A DNA stretch of 64,000 bases from Skermanella aerolata KACC 11604. GTDB lineage: Bacteria; Pseudomonadota; Alphaproteobacteria; Azospirillales; Azospirillaceae. The stretch covers positions 228,477 through 292,476 of the forward strand of contig NZ_AVFK01000006.1 of NCBI RefSeq assembly GCF_000936425.1, written 5' to 3'. The notes below the pieces were generated by a model. That model did no database searches. It was not told the origin of the DNA and saw nothing but the letters and a program-made list of their open reading frames with translations. The position numbers and the translations under genes are program-made. Below, in pieces: positions 17,043 to 25,500 of the stretch (its first letter is position 1; each line of letters starts with the position of its first letter).

Positions 17043-18374
17043 GTGGTCCCAACCATCTTCGCGCCGGCCACGGCGCCGGGCCGTGGCGGTGTCGCGATCG
17101 TCCGGGTATCGGGACCGCTGGCTGGAACGGCCCTCACGGCCCTGACCGCCCGCCCCTTGCCCGCTCCCCGCATGGCCGCCTTCGTCCGGATGACGGTTCC
17201 GGAGAGCGGCGAATTTCTCGACCAGGGATTGGTGCTTTGGTTTCCCGCTCCCCACAGCTTCACCGGCGAGGACGTGGCGGAGTTCCATGTCCATGGCGGG
17301 CGGGCGGTCATATCAGGCGTGATCGACGCGCTGGCCAGCCTGCCGGGACTGCGGATTGCCGAACCGGGCGAGTTCAGCCGGCGCGGCTTCGAGAATGGTA
17401 AGTTCGACCTGACCGCCGCCGAGGCCATCGCCGATCTGGTGGACGCCGACACGGCGGCGCAGCGGCGGCAGGCCCTGCGTCAGATGGAAGGCGAGCTTGG
17501 CCGGCTCTACGATGGCTGGCGTCACCGGCTGACAAGGGCTCTGGCGCACCTCGAAGCCGACATCGACTTTCCGGACGAGGACCTGCCCGAGGGCGTGGGC
17601 GTCATGGTGCGCCCCGAACTGGAAACGATGGCGGGCGAAATCGCTAGCCATCTCAACGACAACCGGCGCGGCGAGCGGCTGCGCGACGGCATCCACATCG
17701 CAATCTTGGGAGCACCGAATGCCGGCAAGTCGAGCCTGCTGAACGTGCTGGCGCGGCGTGAAGCCGCGATCGTTTCCGAGCGAGCCGGGACGACCAGGGA
17801 TGTCGTGGAAGTCCATCTCGACCTCGGCGGGTTCCCTGTCGTGCTGGCGGATACCGCCGGCTTGCGTGAAGCCGCCGACGAGATCGAGTCCGAAGGGATC
17901 AGGCGGGCGCTTGACCGCGCCGCCAACGCCGACCTGAAGCTGGCGGTGTTCGATGCCACTGCGTTGCCGGAGCTTGATGCCCAGACGATTGCGGTGGTGG
18001 ACGATCAGACGCTTGTCGTGCTGAACAAGGTGGATAGTGCATCAGGAGGCATGATCCAGCAGATCGTCGGGCAACAAACGATGCCGGTTTCCGCCCGTAC
18101 CGGAGAAGGCTTGGCCGACTTGCTTCAAGCCTTGACGGATGCAGTGCGGACCCGGTTCGAAGCGCCGGGCGTGCCGGCACTGACCCGCGCCCGTCATCGC
18201 GGCGCTTTGGAAGAGTGTGCCGCGTCGCTTCAACGTGCCATGACCGCCGACTTACCGGAGCTTGCCGCCGAGGATGTCCGGCTTGCCAGCCGCGCCTTGG
18301 GCCGGATTACCGGCCGCGTCGATGTCGAAGACTTACTCGATGTCATCTTCAGGGACTTCTGCATCGGTAAATGA
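17043..18374 (+). CDS. mnmE: tRNA-5-carboxymethylaminomethyluridine GTPase MnmE
   Basis: MnmE works with MnmG to install the (carboxymethyl)aminomethyl group on U34 of certain tRNAs. The 443-residue product has the N-terminal folate-binding domain (TIFAPATAPGRGGVAIVRVSG), helical domain, inserted G domain with P-loop GAPNAGKS at residues 223-230 and DTAGL, NKVD for guanine, and the C-terminal FCIGK with its essential cysteine. The GTG at 17043 gives the canonical N-terminus; an ATG at 17001 lies inside the ferredoxin gene. mnmG follows after a 79-nt gap that contains parS. Confidence 0.97.
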   Translation: MVPTIFAPATAPGRGGVAIVRVSGPLAGTALTALTARPLPAPRMAAFVRMTVPESGEFLDQGLVLWFPAPHSFTGEDVAEFHVHGGRAVISGVIDALASLPGLRIAEPGEFSRRGFENGKFDLTAAEAIADLVDADTAAQRRQALRQMEGELGRLYDGWRHRLTRALAHLEADIDFPDEDLPEGVGVMVRPELETMAGEIASHLNDNRRGERLRDGIHIAILGAPNAGKSSLLNVLARREAAIVSERAGTTRDVVEVHLDLGGFPVVLADTAGLREAADEIESEGIRRALDRAANADLKLAVFDATALPELDAQTIAVVDDQTLVVLNKVDSASGGMIQQIVGQQTMPVSARTGEGLADLLQALTDAVRTRFEAPGVPALTRARHRGALEECAASLQRAMTADLPELAAEDVRLASRALGRITGRVDVEDLLDVIFRDFCIGK

Positions 18375-18378
18375 CGTG

Positions 18379-18394
18379 TGTTTCACGTGAAACA
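18379..18394. promoter_or_regulatory. parS: parS centromere site (16/16 perfect)
   Basis: TGTTTCACGTGAAACA matches the parS consensus at all 16 positions. It lies in the mnmE-mnmG gap, about 2.6 kb upstream of parA. Confidence 0.97.
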
Positions 18395-18453
18395 CCGCAT
18401 TGCACCCGCCTCTTCCTTTGACGCCGGGCACTGAAAACCATAGAGTGCCCGCC

Positions 18454-20319
18454 ATGCGGAACTATGATGTGATTGTGGTCGGTGGCGGCCACGCTGGTTG
18501 TGAAGCGGCTGCGGCGTCGGCGCGCATGGGCGCGCGTACGCTCCTTGCTACCCACAAGCTTGAAACTATCGGCGAAATGTCCTGCAACCCTGCCATCGGC
18601 GGGCTGGGCAAGGGCCATCTAGTGCGGGAAATCGACGCGCTCGACGGCATCATGGGCCGGGTTATCGACCGCGCCGGTATTCAGTTCCGCATCCTGAACC
18701 GAAGCAAAGGGCCTGCCGTCCGGGGTCCCCGTGCCCAGGCCGACCGCCGTCTCTACCGTGAAGCGATGCAGGTGGAACTGGCGGGGCAACCCAATCTCGA
18801 GCTGTTGGGCGACGCCGTCGAGGACTTGATCCTGAACGACGACGGCAGCGTTTCCGGTGTGATTACCGCCAGCGGCGCTTCGATTAGCGCCGGCGCCGTC
18901 ATCCTGACGACGGGTACATTCCTGCGCGGGTTGATCCATCTTGGCGAAGAGAAGATCCCGGCGGGCCGCGTCGGCGAAGCTCCTTCCCTCGGCCTGTCCG
19001 AAACGCTCAGCCGTGCCGGGTTCCCGCTCGGTCGACTCAAGACCGGCACACCGCCGCGTCTCGATGGACGGACCATCGACTGGACCGGTTTGGAATGCCA
19101 GCCGGGAGACGATCCGCCGCCACCCTTCTCGACCCTGACCGACAAGATCACGACTCCCCAGGTTCCCTGCCACGTCACCTGGACCACTCCGCTGGTCCAT
19201 GAAACAATCCGGGCGAACCTGCACCGGGCGCCGATGTACTCGGGCCAGATCCAGGGCGTCGGCCCGCGCTACTGTCCCTCGATCGAGGACAAGGTCGTCC
19301 GGTTCGCCGATAAGGAACGGCACCAGATCTTCCTGGAGCCGGAGGGATTGGACGACGACACGATCTACCCGAACGGAATTTCGACCTCCCTGCCCCGCGA
19401 CGTTCAGCTAGCATTGCTCAAGGCCATCCCGGGCCTCGAACACGCCGTGATGATCCGCCCCGGCTACGCGATCGAATACGACTATGTCGATCCGCGTGAG
19501 TTGACGCCGACGCTGGAGACGCGCCGGATGCCCGGTCTTTTCCTAGCTGGCCAGATCAATGGAACGACCGGCTACGAGGAAGCGGCGGCGCAAGGGCTGA
19601 TGGCCGGCATCAATGCTGCCCTCAAGACCGGTGGCGGCGGGAGCTTCGTGCTCGACCGCGCCGACGCTTATATCGGCGTCCTGATCGACGATCTCATCAC
19701 GCGCGGCACGACCGAACCCTACCGCATGTTCACCTCGCGCGCCGAATACCGGCTGGTGCTTCGCGCCGATAACGCCGACCAGCGGCTGACCGCGAAGGGA
19801 ATGGCAATCGGTTGCGTCGGCTCCCTCCGGTCGGACAGTTTTGCCGCCAAGGCTGCCGCGTTGGAACAGGCACGTGCTCTGGTAGCTCGCCTTCAGGCGA
19901 CGCCAAACGAACTTTCCCGCCAGGGATTGAACGTCAACCATGACGGCGTCAGGCGTTCCGCCGCCGATCTGTTGCGTTACCCGGACATAGATCTGGCGAA
20001 GCTCAATCGCCTATGGCCGGAGCTTAAGGAACTGCCGCACGACATCGCCGAGCAGATCGAGATCGACGCCCGCTACGCGGGATACCTCGACCGGCAGGAA
20101 GCCGACATCCGCGCCTTCCGCAAGGACGAGTCGCTGCTGCTGCCGGACGATCTGGACGTCGACGCCATCGGCAGCCTATCGACCGAGATCCGCCAGAAGC
20201 TCCGGCAGGCCCGTCCTGCGACACTCGGAGCCGCTGCACGCATCCCCGGCGTCACTCCGGCCGCGGTCATCGCCCTGCTCCGTCACGTGAAGCGTCGCGA
20301 TGTCCGTATCAGCGCCTGA
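18454..20319 (+). CDS. mnmG: tRNA uridine-5-carboxymethylaminomethyl modification enzyme MnmG
   Basis: MnmG (GidA) is the FAD- and NADH-dependent partner of MnmE in wobble-uridine modification. The 621-residue product has the normal length. It begins [19 protein letters not shown] (dinucleotide-binding GGGHAG), followed by [25 protein letters not shown] segments, the [10 protein letters not shown] motif and the C-terminal helical domain ([17 protein letters not shown]). The chosen ATG 18454 fits the family N-terminus. It overlaps rsmG by 20 nt. Confidence 0.98.
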   Translation: MRNYDVIVVGGGHAGCEAAAASARMGARTLLATHKLETIGEMSCNPAIGGLGKGHLVREIDALDGIMGRVIDRAGIQFRILNRSKGPAVRGPRAQADRRLYREAMQVELAGQPNLELLGDAVEDLILNDDGSVSGVITASGASISAGAVILTTGTFLRGLIHLGEEKIPAGRVGEAPSLGLSETLSRAGFPLGRLKTGTPPRLDGRTIDWTGLECQPGDDPPPPFSTLTDKITTPQVPCHVTWTTPLVHETIRANLHRAPMYSGQIQGVGPRYCPSIEDKVVRFADKERHQIFLEPEGLDDDTIYPNGISTSLPRDVQLALLKAIPGLEHAVMIRPGYAIEYDYVDPRELTPTLETRRMPGLFLAGQINGTTGYEEAAAQGLMAGINAALKTGGGGSFVLDRADAYIGVLIDDLITRGTTEPYRMFTSRAEYRLVLRADNADQRLTAKGMAIGCVGSLRSDSFAAKAAALEQARALVARLQATPNELSRQGLNVNHDGVRRSAADLLRYPDIDLAKLNRLWPELKELPHDIAEQIEIDARYAGYLDRQEADIRAFRKDESLLLPDDLDVDAIGSLSTEIRQKLRQARPATLGAAARIPGVTPAAVIALLRHVKRRDVRISA

Positions 20320-20920
20320 CGCCGTGCTGGCCGGAGTTTCACGTGAAACACGTGAGAGGCTGGACCTTTATGCGGACTTGCTCCGCAAGTGGCAGCGCTC
20401 GATCAACCTCGTCGGTCCTCGCACGATCGGCGACCTGTGGAACCGCCACTTCACCGACTCGGCACAACTCCTTCCTCTGATCACGCCTGCCGCAACACCG
20501 GCAACCCGCGTCCTGGTGGACTTCGGCAGCGGTGCCGGTTTCCCCGGTCTTGTCCTCGCCATCCTCGGTGCCGGTGAAGTCCACCTGATCGAAAGCGACC
20601 AGCGCAAGGCCACTTTCCTAAGGGAAGTCGCCCGTGCGACAGGTACTCCCGTTACCGTCCATGCCAAGCGAATCGAGCAGGTTACCCCCTTCCCCGCCGA
20701 TGTCGTCAGCGCCCGGGCACTCGCCCCCTTGGGCGACCTGCTCGCCTTTGCCGCCCCATTTCTCCGCGCTGACAGCATTTGTCTGTTCCCCAAGGGCCAG
20801 ATGGCGGAGGATGAACTGTCCGCTGCCTCCAAGACTTGGAATATGACTGTCGATCGGATACAGAGTGTTACGGACTCCAGTGCCACAATCCTGCGCATAA
20901 GCCGGGTTTCCCGTGCCTGA
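20300..20920 (+). CDS. rsmG: 16S rRNA (guanine527-N7)-methyltransferase RsmG
   Basis: RsmG methylates N7 of G527 in 16S rRNA using SAM. The 206-residue product has the SAM-binding segment [18 protein letters not shown] at about residues 70-87, NLVG...[12 protein letters not shown] upstream, and VSARALAPL (residues about 134-142). It overlaps the 3' end of mnmG by 20 nt and precedes parAB. A parS site is embedded in its 5' coding sequence, where it encodes the residues VSRET. Confidence 0.97.
   Translation: MSVSAPDAVLAGVSRETRERLDLYADLLRKWQRSINLVGPRTIGDLWNRHFTDSAQLLPLITPAATPATRVLVDFGSGAGFPGLVLAILGAGEVHLIESDQRKATFLREVARATGTPVTVHAKRIEQVTPFPADVVSARALAPLGDLLAFAAPFLRADSICLFPKGQMAEDELSAASKTWNMTVDRIQSVTDSSATILRISRVSRA
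20335..20350. promoter_or_regulatory. parS: parS centromere site inside rsmG (15/16)
   Basis: AGTTTCACGTGAAACA differs from the consensus in the first base only. It lies within the first 20 codons of rsmG and is therefore constrained by both protein and DNA function. It is the parS closest to parA, about 0.6 kb away. Confidence 0.92.
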
Positions 20921-20957
20921 CGTTTCCCAATTCCCCACCGTCGCTCCAGAGGCCAAG

Positions 20958-21743
20958 ATGTCCCGCGCCCGTGTCATCTCCGTTGCCAACCAGAAGGGCG
21001 GCGTCGGTAAGACGACGACCACCGTCAATCTCGCCACTGCTCTCGCTGCCGTCGGCAAGCGGGTCCTCATCATGGACATGGACCCACAGGGCAATGCCTC
21101 GACCGGCCTTGGCATCGACCGCTCCCACCGGTCGGTCGGCACCTACGACGTGCTGTTCGCCGAGGTCCGGGTCGAGAATGCCGCGATCGAGACACCGGTC
21201 CCCAACCTGTGGGTCGTGACCTCCTCGGTCGATCTATCCGGAGCGGAGATCGAGCTGGTCAGCACCGAACAGCGCGAATACCGGCTGCGGATGGCGCTCG
21301 CCCATAGTGCCTTGAACTTCGACTATGTGCTGATCGACTGCCCACCGGCCCTGGGTCTGCTGACGCTCAATGCGCTGGTCGCCAGCGACGCCGTCATGGT
21401 GCCGTTGCAGTGCGAATTCTACGCGCTGGAAGGCCTCAGCCACTTGATCCGCACCATCGAGCGGGTCAAGCGCGCCTTCAATCCGGGCCTGGATATCCAC
21501 GGCGTCGTCCTGACCATGTTCGACAAACGCAACAACCTCTCCGACATGGTCGCGGCCGATGTGCGCGGCTTCTTCGGGGAAAAGGTCTACGACACCGTCA
21601 TCCCGCGCAACGTCAAGGTTTCGGAAGCGCCTTCCCACGGCAAACCGGTCCTGATCTATGACCTGCGCTGCCCCGGCTCCCAGGCCTATATTCATCTGGC
21701 GAGCGAAGTTTTGAAGCGTGAGAAGAAAAGGCTGATTGCGTGA
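20958..21743 (+). CDS. parA: Chromosome partitioning ATPase ParA
   Basis: ParA is a Walker-type ATPase that binds nucleoid DNA and moves ParB-parS complexes during chromosome segregation. The 261-residue product has the deviant Walker A KGGVGKTT (residues 13-20), DMDPQGNASTGLG, and DCPPALGLL as Walker B. I chose ATG 20958 because AGAGG lies 5-6 nt upstream and the length fits Caulobacter ParA. A GTG at 20913, overlapping rsmG by 8 nt, would add 15 residues. The gene overlaps parB by one base. Confidence 0.97.
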   Translation: MSRARVISVANQKGGVGKTTTTVNLATALAAVGKRVLIMDMDPQGNASTGLGIDRSHRSVGTYDVLFAEVRVENAAIETPVPNLWVVTSSVDLSGAEIELVSTEQREYRLRMALAHSALNFDYVLIDCPPALGLLTLNALVASDAVMVPLQCEFYALEGLSHLIRTIERVKRAFNPGLDIHGVVLTMFDKRNNLSDMVAADVRGFFGEKVYDTVIPRNVKVSEAPSHGKPVLIYDLRCPGSQAYIHLASEVLKREKKRLIA

Positions 21744-22696
21744 TGGATCAGAATAAGCGCCGCTCCAGCCTAGGCCGCGGCCTAAACGCCTTGTTCGGGG
21801 AAACCGCACCGGAAGATTTCGAACCCTTGAAGAAGGGCGAAACCCCCCGGCACCTGCCGATCGAGTTCGTGACGCCGGGCCGCTTCCAGCCGCGCCGCAA
21901 GTTCGACCAGGAAGCGATTCAGAGCCTCGTGGATTCCGTCAAGGAGCGCGGTATCCTCCAGCCGCTGCTGGTCCGCCAGCACCCTGACGACGGCGCGATC
22001 TTCGAGATCATCGCCGGCGAGCGGCGCTGGCGCGCGGCCCAACTGGCGGGCTTGCACCAAGTCCCCGTCGTCATCCGCGAGCTGTCCGACCGGGAAGCGC
22101 TCGAGATCGCGCTGATCGAGAACATCCAACGCCAGGACCTGACGGCGCTGGAGGAGGCCGAAGGCTACAAGCGCCTGATGGACGAGTTCGGCCATACCCA
22201 GGAAGTCCTCGCCAAGGCGCTGGGGAAAAGCCGCAGCCACATCGCCAACATGCTGCGCCTGCTGACCCTGCCGCTTCAGGTCAAGCAGATGGTTCAGGAA
22301 GGCTCCCTGACCGCCGGCCACGCCCGCGCGCTGCTGTCGGTCGAAGACCCGGTGGCGACGGCTCAGCAGGTGATCGAGAGGGGCCTGAACGTCCGTCAGG
22401 TCGAACAGCTCGCTCGCGAAGCCCATGGCAATACGCGGGAGGACCCGGTCGCCCCGACTGCCGATGCACCGCCGATCGGCCCCGGCCCCGTTGCCCGCGC
22501 TGGTTCGGCACCTGTGGTGGCGTCACGGACTGCCAAGGACCCCGATACGATCGCCCTGGAGCAGGACGTCACTAACCGGCTTGGCCTTCGCGTCAGCATC
22601 AGCTCGCAAGGCCAGGGCGGCACCCTCAGCATCCAGTACCAGACGCTCGACCAGTTGGACGAAGTGATCGAGCGCCTGACCGGCCGCGCGAGTTGA
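21743..22696 (+). CDS. parB: Chromosome partitioning protein ParB
   Basis: ParB is a CTP-dependent DNA clamp that loads at parS and spreads. The 317-residue product has the N-terminal ParA-interacting segment (SLGRGLNALFG), the CTPase motifs GERRWRAA (residues 92-99) and ENIQRQDL (126-133), an HTH that recognises parS (about 151-170, HTQEVLAKALGKSRSHIANM), a Pro/Ala linker and a C-terminal dimerisation domain. ATG 21743 overlaps the parA stop (TGATG). It is followed by a REP pair. Confidence 0.98.
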   Translation: MDQNKRRSSLGRGLNALFGETAPEDFEPLKKGETPRHLPIEFVTPGRFQPRRKFDQEAIQSLVDSVKERGILQPLLVRQHPDDGAIFEIIAGERRWRAAQLAGLHQVPVVIRELSDREALEIALIENIQRQDLTALEEAEGYKRLMDEFGHTQEVLAKALGKSRSHIANMLRLLTLPLQVKQMVQEGSLTAGHARALLSVEDPVATAQQVIERGLNVRQVEQLAREAHGNTREDPVAPTADAPPIGPGPVARAGSAPVVASRTAKDPDTIALEQDVTNRLGLRVSISSQGQGGTLSIQYQTLDQLDEVIERLTGRAS

Positions 22697-22709
22697 TTCG
22701 ATGTTTGAC

Positions 22710-22760
22710 CACCGCCCAACCTACGAGTTTCATCACCCGTAGGTTGGGCCGTGGCCCAAC
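22710..22760. repeat. Inverted pair of GTAG-type REP elements (REPIN-like)
   Basis: GCCCAACCTACG (22714-22725) and CGTAGGTTGGGC (22738-22749) form a 12-bp inverted repeat with a 12-nt loop. The right unit reads GTAG followed by the 18-bp hairpin at 22743-22760. The left unit is a degenerate copy facing the other way. This is the two-REPs-head-to-head layout of REPINs. It separates convergent parB and the kinase gene and may also act as a terminator. Confidence 0.75.
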
Positions 22761-22784
22761 AATCTTCCGCGCTACAAAGCGCAA

Positions 22785-23777
22785 TCAGCCAAGCTTCTGC
22801 GCCACCAGATCAGACAGCACGACCTCCGGCCGGGCGCCGACATGGCTAATGATCTCGGCAGCGGCGATGGCGCCGATGCGGGCGCTGTCGGTCAGGCTCC
22901 TGCCGCTGGTGTAGCCGTACAGGAAGCCGGAGGCGAACAGGTCGCCGGCGCCCGTCGTATCCACCAGACGCTCGATCCTGTCCGCCGGCACCTCGAAGAT
23001 GTCGTCGGCGGTGACGACCACGGACCCCTTCTCGCTCCGCGTCAGCACGACGGTCTCACAGCGGCCCCGCACCGCCGTGACCGCCTGATCGAAGCTGTCG
23101 GTTTCGTACAGCGCCATGATCTCGTGCTCGTTGCCGAACAGGATATCGACATGGTTGTCGACCAGATCGGAGAACTCGGCGCGGTGCCGATTGACGCAGA
23201 AGCTGTCCGATAAGGTCAGCGACAGCTTACGGCCGCCGGCATGGGCCAGCTTCGCCGCCTTCAGGAAGGCTTCCTTGGCAAGCGGCTTGTCCCACAGATA
23301 ACCCTCCAGATACGTCACCTGCGCGCTCTGGATCAGGGCTGCGTCGATGTCGTCCGGACCCAGCTCGACGCAGGCGCCGAGGAAGGTGTTCATCGTGCGC
23401 TGGGCGTCGGGCGTCACCAGGATCAGGCAGCGCGCCGTAGGAGCGCCATCGGTCAGGGGAGCGCTGTCGAACTGGACGCCGATTGCGCGGATATCGTGGC
23501 GGAATACCCCGCCGAGCTGGTCGTCGCTGACCTTGCCGATATAGGCGCCCTTGCCGCCGAGGGCGGCGATGCCGGCCATCGTGTTGCCAGCGGAGCCACC
23601 GGACATCTCGATCCCCGGACCCATCCTGTCGTACAGTTCTTCCGCACGGACGGCGTCGATCAGGGTCATCGCGCCTTTTTCCAGGCTGTTGGTTTCAATG
23701 AACGCATCGTCGGCATGGGCGATCACGTCGACGATGGCGTTGCCGATACCGACAACGTGGAGAGAGGCCTGGGACAT
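22785..23777 (-). CDS. PfkB-family kinase, probable adenosine kinase
   Basis: This 330-residue ribokinase-like (PfkB) sugar kinase is closest in layout to proteobacterial adenosine kinases. Key segments are VVGIGNAIVDV at the N-terminus, the di-glycine-type SGGSAGNTMAGIAALGG (about residues 58-75), and the PfkB signature DTTGAGDLFASGFLYG (catalytic Asp in GAGD). Start ATG 23777 gives the family N-terminus. It would phosphorylate adenosine or a related nucleoside to the 5'-monophosphate. Another nucleoside or sugar substrate is possible. Confidence 0.88.
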   Translation of the reverse strand: MSQASLHVVGIGNAIVDVIAHADDAFIETNSLEKGAMTLIDAVRAEELYDRMGPGIEMSGGSAGNTMAGIAALGGKGAYIGKVSDDQLGGVFRHDIRAIGVQFDSAPLTDGAPTARCLILVTPDAQRTMNTFLGACVELGPDDIDAALIQSAQVTYLEGYLWDKPLAKEAFLKAAKLAHAGGRKLSLTLSDSFCVNRHRAEFSDLVDNHVDILFGNEHEIMALYETDSFDQAVTAVRGRCETVVLTRSEKGSVVVTADDIFEVPADRIERLVDTTGAGDLFASGFLYGYTSGRSLTDSARIGAIAAAEIISHVGARPEVVLSDLVAQKLG

Positions 23778-23915
23778 GCGGGGACGTATCCTTGATCTGC
23801 TGAAATGAGAGGACTTGGATCTGGGCTGGAGTATAACCACCGTCATAGGCGGAACAAGTCTCCGTCCTCACCTCCCTTCCCGTCCTCACCCGCGATCACT
23901 GCTAGAACGTTCACG

Positions 23916-24605
23916 ATGGTTCCGATGATAAAAGCCCTTGTCCGCGCCGTATCACAGCTTTCCGACCCCGCCGTCAGCCGCGTCGTCTGGCGAAGCGTCG
24001 TCGGCGCGATCCTGGGATTCCTCACCGTGGCCGGATTAGTCTGGATCCTGCTGTTCCAGACCCGGCTGACCGATTATCCCTGGCTGGACAACACGATCGA
24101 CGTGCTGGGCGGCTTGGCGGTCTTTGGACTGGCCTACCTGTTCTTTCCGGCGGTCGTCGTGGCGATCTCCAGCCTCCTGCTGGAGCGGGTGGCCGAAGCG
24201 GTGGAGCGGCGGTACTATCCGGGTCTTCCTCCCGCCCACGGCCAAAGCCTTTGGACCGAGATCTTCGGTGCCCTCCGCTTCCTGGTCGTCGTGGTCGCAC
24301 TCAACCTGCTGGTTCTGCCCGCCTACCTGATTCCGGGCGTAAATCTGATGATCTTCTACGTCCTCAACGGCTACCTGCTCAGCCGGGAATACTTCGAGTT
24401 GGTGGCACTTAGGAGAATGACTCCGCAGTCGGCGAGGATCATGCGTAAGGCTCATACGGCGAAGCTGTTCGCCGCCGGAGTCATCGTGGCGTTCTTTTCC
24501 ACGATTCCCTTGGTCAACCTGATGGTTCCGGTTGTCGCGACAGCGTTCATGGTGCACATTTTCCAGGGGCTCACAGGAAACTTGCAGCGAACCGCCAAAG
24601 AGTAA
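23916..24605 (+). CDS. EI24 domain (CysZ-like) membrane protein
   Basis: This 229-residue integral membrane protein resembles the EI24/CysZ family. At least four hydrophobic segments are visible: LGFLTVAGLVWILLF, GGLAVFGLAYLFFPAVVVAISSLL, FLVVVVALNLLVLPAYLIPGV, and a C-terminal AAGVIVAFFSTIPLVNLMVPVVA. CysZ imports sulfate in E. coli; for this alphaproteobacterial branch transport has not been shown, and no cys genes are nearby. The start ATG 23916 is a choice between two close codons (23916, 23925). Confidence 0.8.
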   Translation: MVPMIKALVRAVSQLSDPAVSRVVWRSVVGAILGFLTVAGLVWILLFQTRLTDYPWLDNTIDVLGGLAVFGLAYLFFPAVVVAISSLLLERVAEAVERRYYPGLPPAHGQSLWTEIFGALRFLVVVVALNLLVLPAYLIPGVNLMIFYVLNGYLLSREYFELVALRRMTPQSARIMRKAHTAKLFAAGVIVAFFSTIPLVNLMVPVVATAFMVHIFQGLTGNLQRTAKE

Positions 24606-24676
24606 TAAAGAATTAACCATGACGGCTCAGTTTAGCGACAGCCGTCATCCACCCTGCCTTTTGGGGGCCATCGATA

Positions 24677-25402
24677 ATGTTTCGACGCAAGTCACCGCCC
24701 GCCGGACCGCTGAATACCGAAGGCGCATCGCCGGTTGAGCCGGCTGTATCCGAAGCCGTGGCCTCCGAGCTGCCGCCGCGTTCTCCGTTTGCCGATAAGG
24801 GACCCGATATGTCGCCGACCAAGCCTCCCGCATCCAATGCCACCTTCAAGCCCGAGATTCCGCGCCGCGTGGTTGAGATTCCGGGTGCGCCGGTGCGCCG
24901 GCCGTTGAGCGAGAGCCTGTCGGCCCCCACGTCCGGGCCGGGTTCCACGGGTGGTTCGTCCCTCTCCTCCGGCTCCAACGAAATGCGCAAGCTGATCGTC
25001 GGCCGCGACATCTCGCTCTCCGGCGAGATCACGGCCTGTGACGTGCTGGTGGTGGAAGGGACGGTCGAAGCCAAGCTGCGGGATGGCCGCAACATCGAGA
25101 TCGCGGAATCCGGCCTGTTCAAGGGCAGCGTCGAGATCGACGAGGCCGACATCGCCGGCCGCTTCGAAGGCGACATCAGCGTCCGCGGGCGTCTGCGCCT
25201 GCGCTCCACCGGCAAGATCAACGGATCGATCCGCTACGGCGAGCTGGAAGTCGAAGCCGGAGGCCAGCTCATGGGCGATATCCAGGTGCTGACCGCCAAC
25301 AGCGGCTCGATCACCCGCGTTCCCGCTTCGTCTGAGCCGGCGACTGCCGAGGCGGCCCAGCCGTCACCCTATGCCGCCGTCCGCACCGGCGGAGCCGAAT
25401 AA
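24677..25402 (+). CDS. Bactofilin (polymer-forming cytoskeletal protein)
   Basis: Bactofilins form nucleotide-independent filaments that scaffold cell-wall and envelope enzymes. The 241-residue product has a long disordered Pro/Ser-rich N-terminus (about residues 1-100), then the right-handed beta-helix bactofilin domain (about 105-205: KLIVGRDISLSGEI, GTVEAKLRDGRNIEI, GLFKGSVEIDEADIAG). The N-terminal extension is longer than in minimal bactofilins. It stands alone and ends at a strong terminator. Confidence 0.93.
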   Translation: MFRRKSPPAGPLNTEGASPVEPAVSEAVASELPPRSPFADKGPDMSPTKPPASNATFKPEIPRRVVEIPGAPVRRPLSESLSAPTSGPGSTGGSSLSSGSNEMRKLIVGRDISLSGEITACDVLVVEGTVEAKLRDGRNIEIAESGLFKGSVEIDEADIAGRFEGDISVRGRLRLRSTGKINGSIRYGELEVEAGGQLMGDIQVLTANSGSITRVPASSEPATAEAAQPSPYAAVRTGGAE

Positions 25403-25442
25403 GCGTAAGAAGGGTCCGTCCCTTCGGCAGGCGTTCCAGAAG

Positions 25443-25476
25443 AAAAGCCCGCCGGCAGCAATGCCGGCGGGCTTTT
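25443..25476. terminator. Bidirectional terminator between bactofilin and ribA
   Basis: A perfect 15-bp stem (AAAAGCCCGCCGGCA / TGCCGGCGGGCTTTT) has loop GCAA and T-runs in both orientations. It lies between convergent genes. Confidence 0.93.
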
Positions 25477-25500
25477 CCGTCTTCGGGAAAACGGCAGAGG

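Noticed and set aside
16242..25442. Chromosomal oriC/DnaA-box cluster near parAB
   Set aside because: I saw no clustered TTATCCACA-type boxes with an AT-rich unwinding element; the origin probably lies outside the window.
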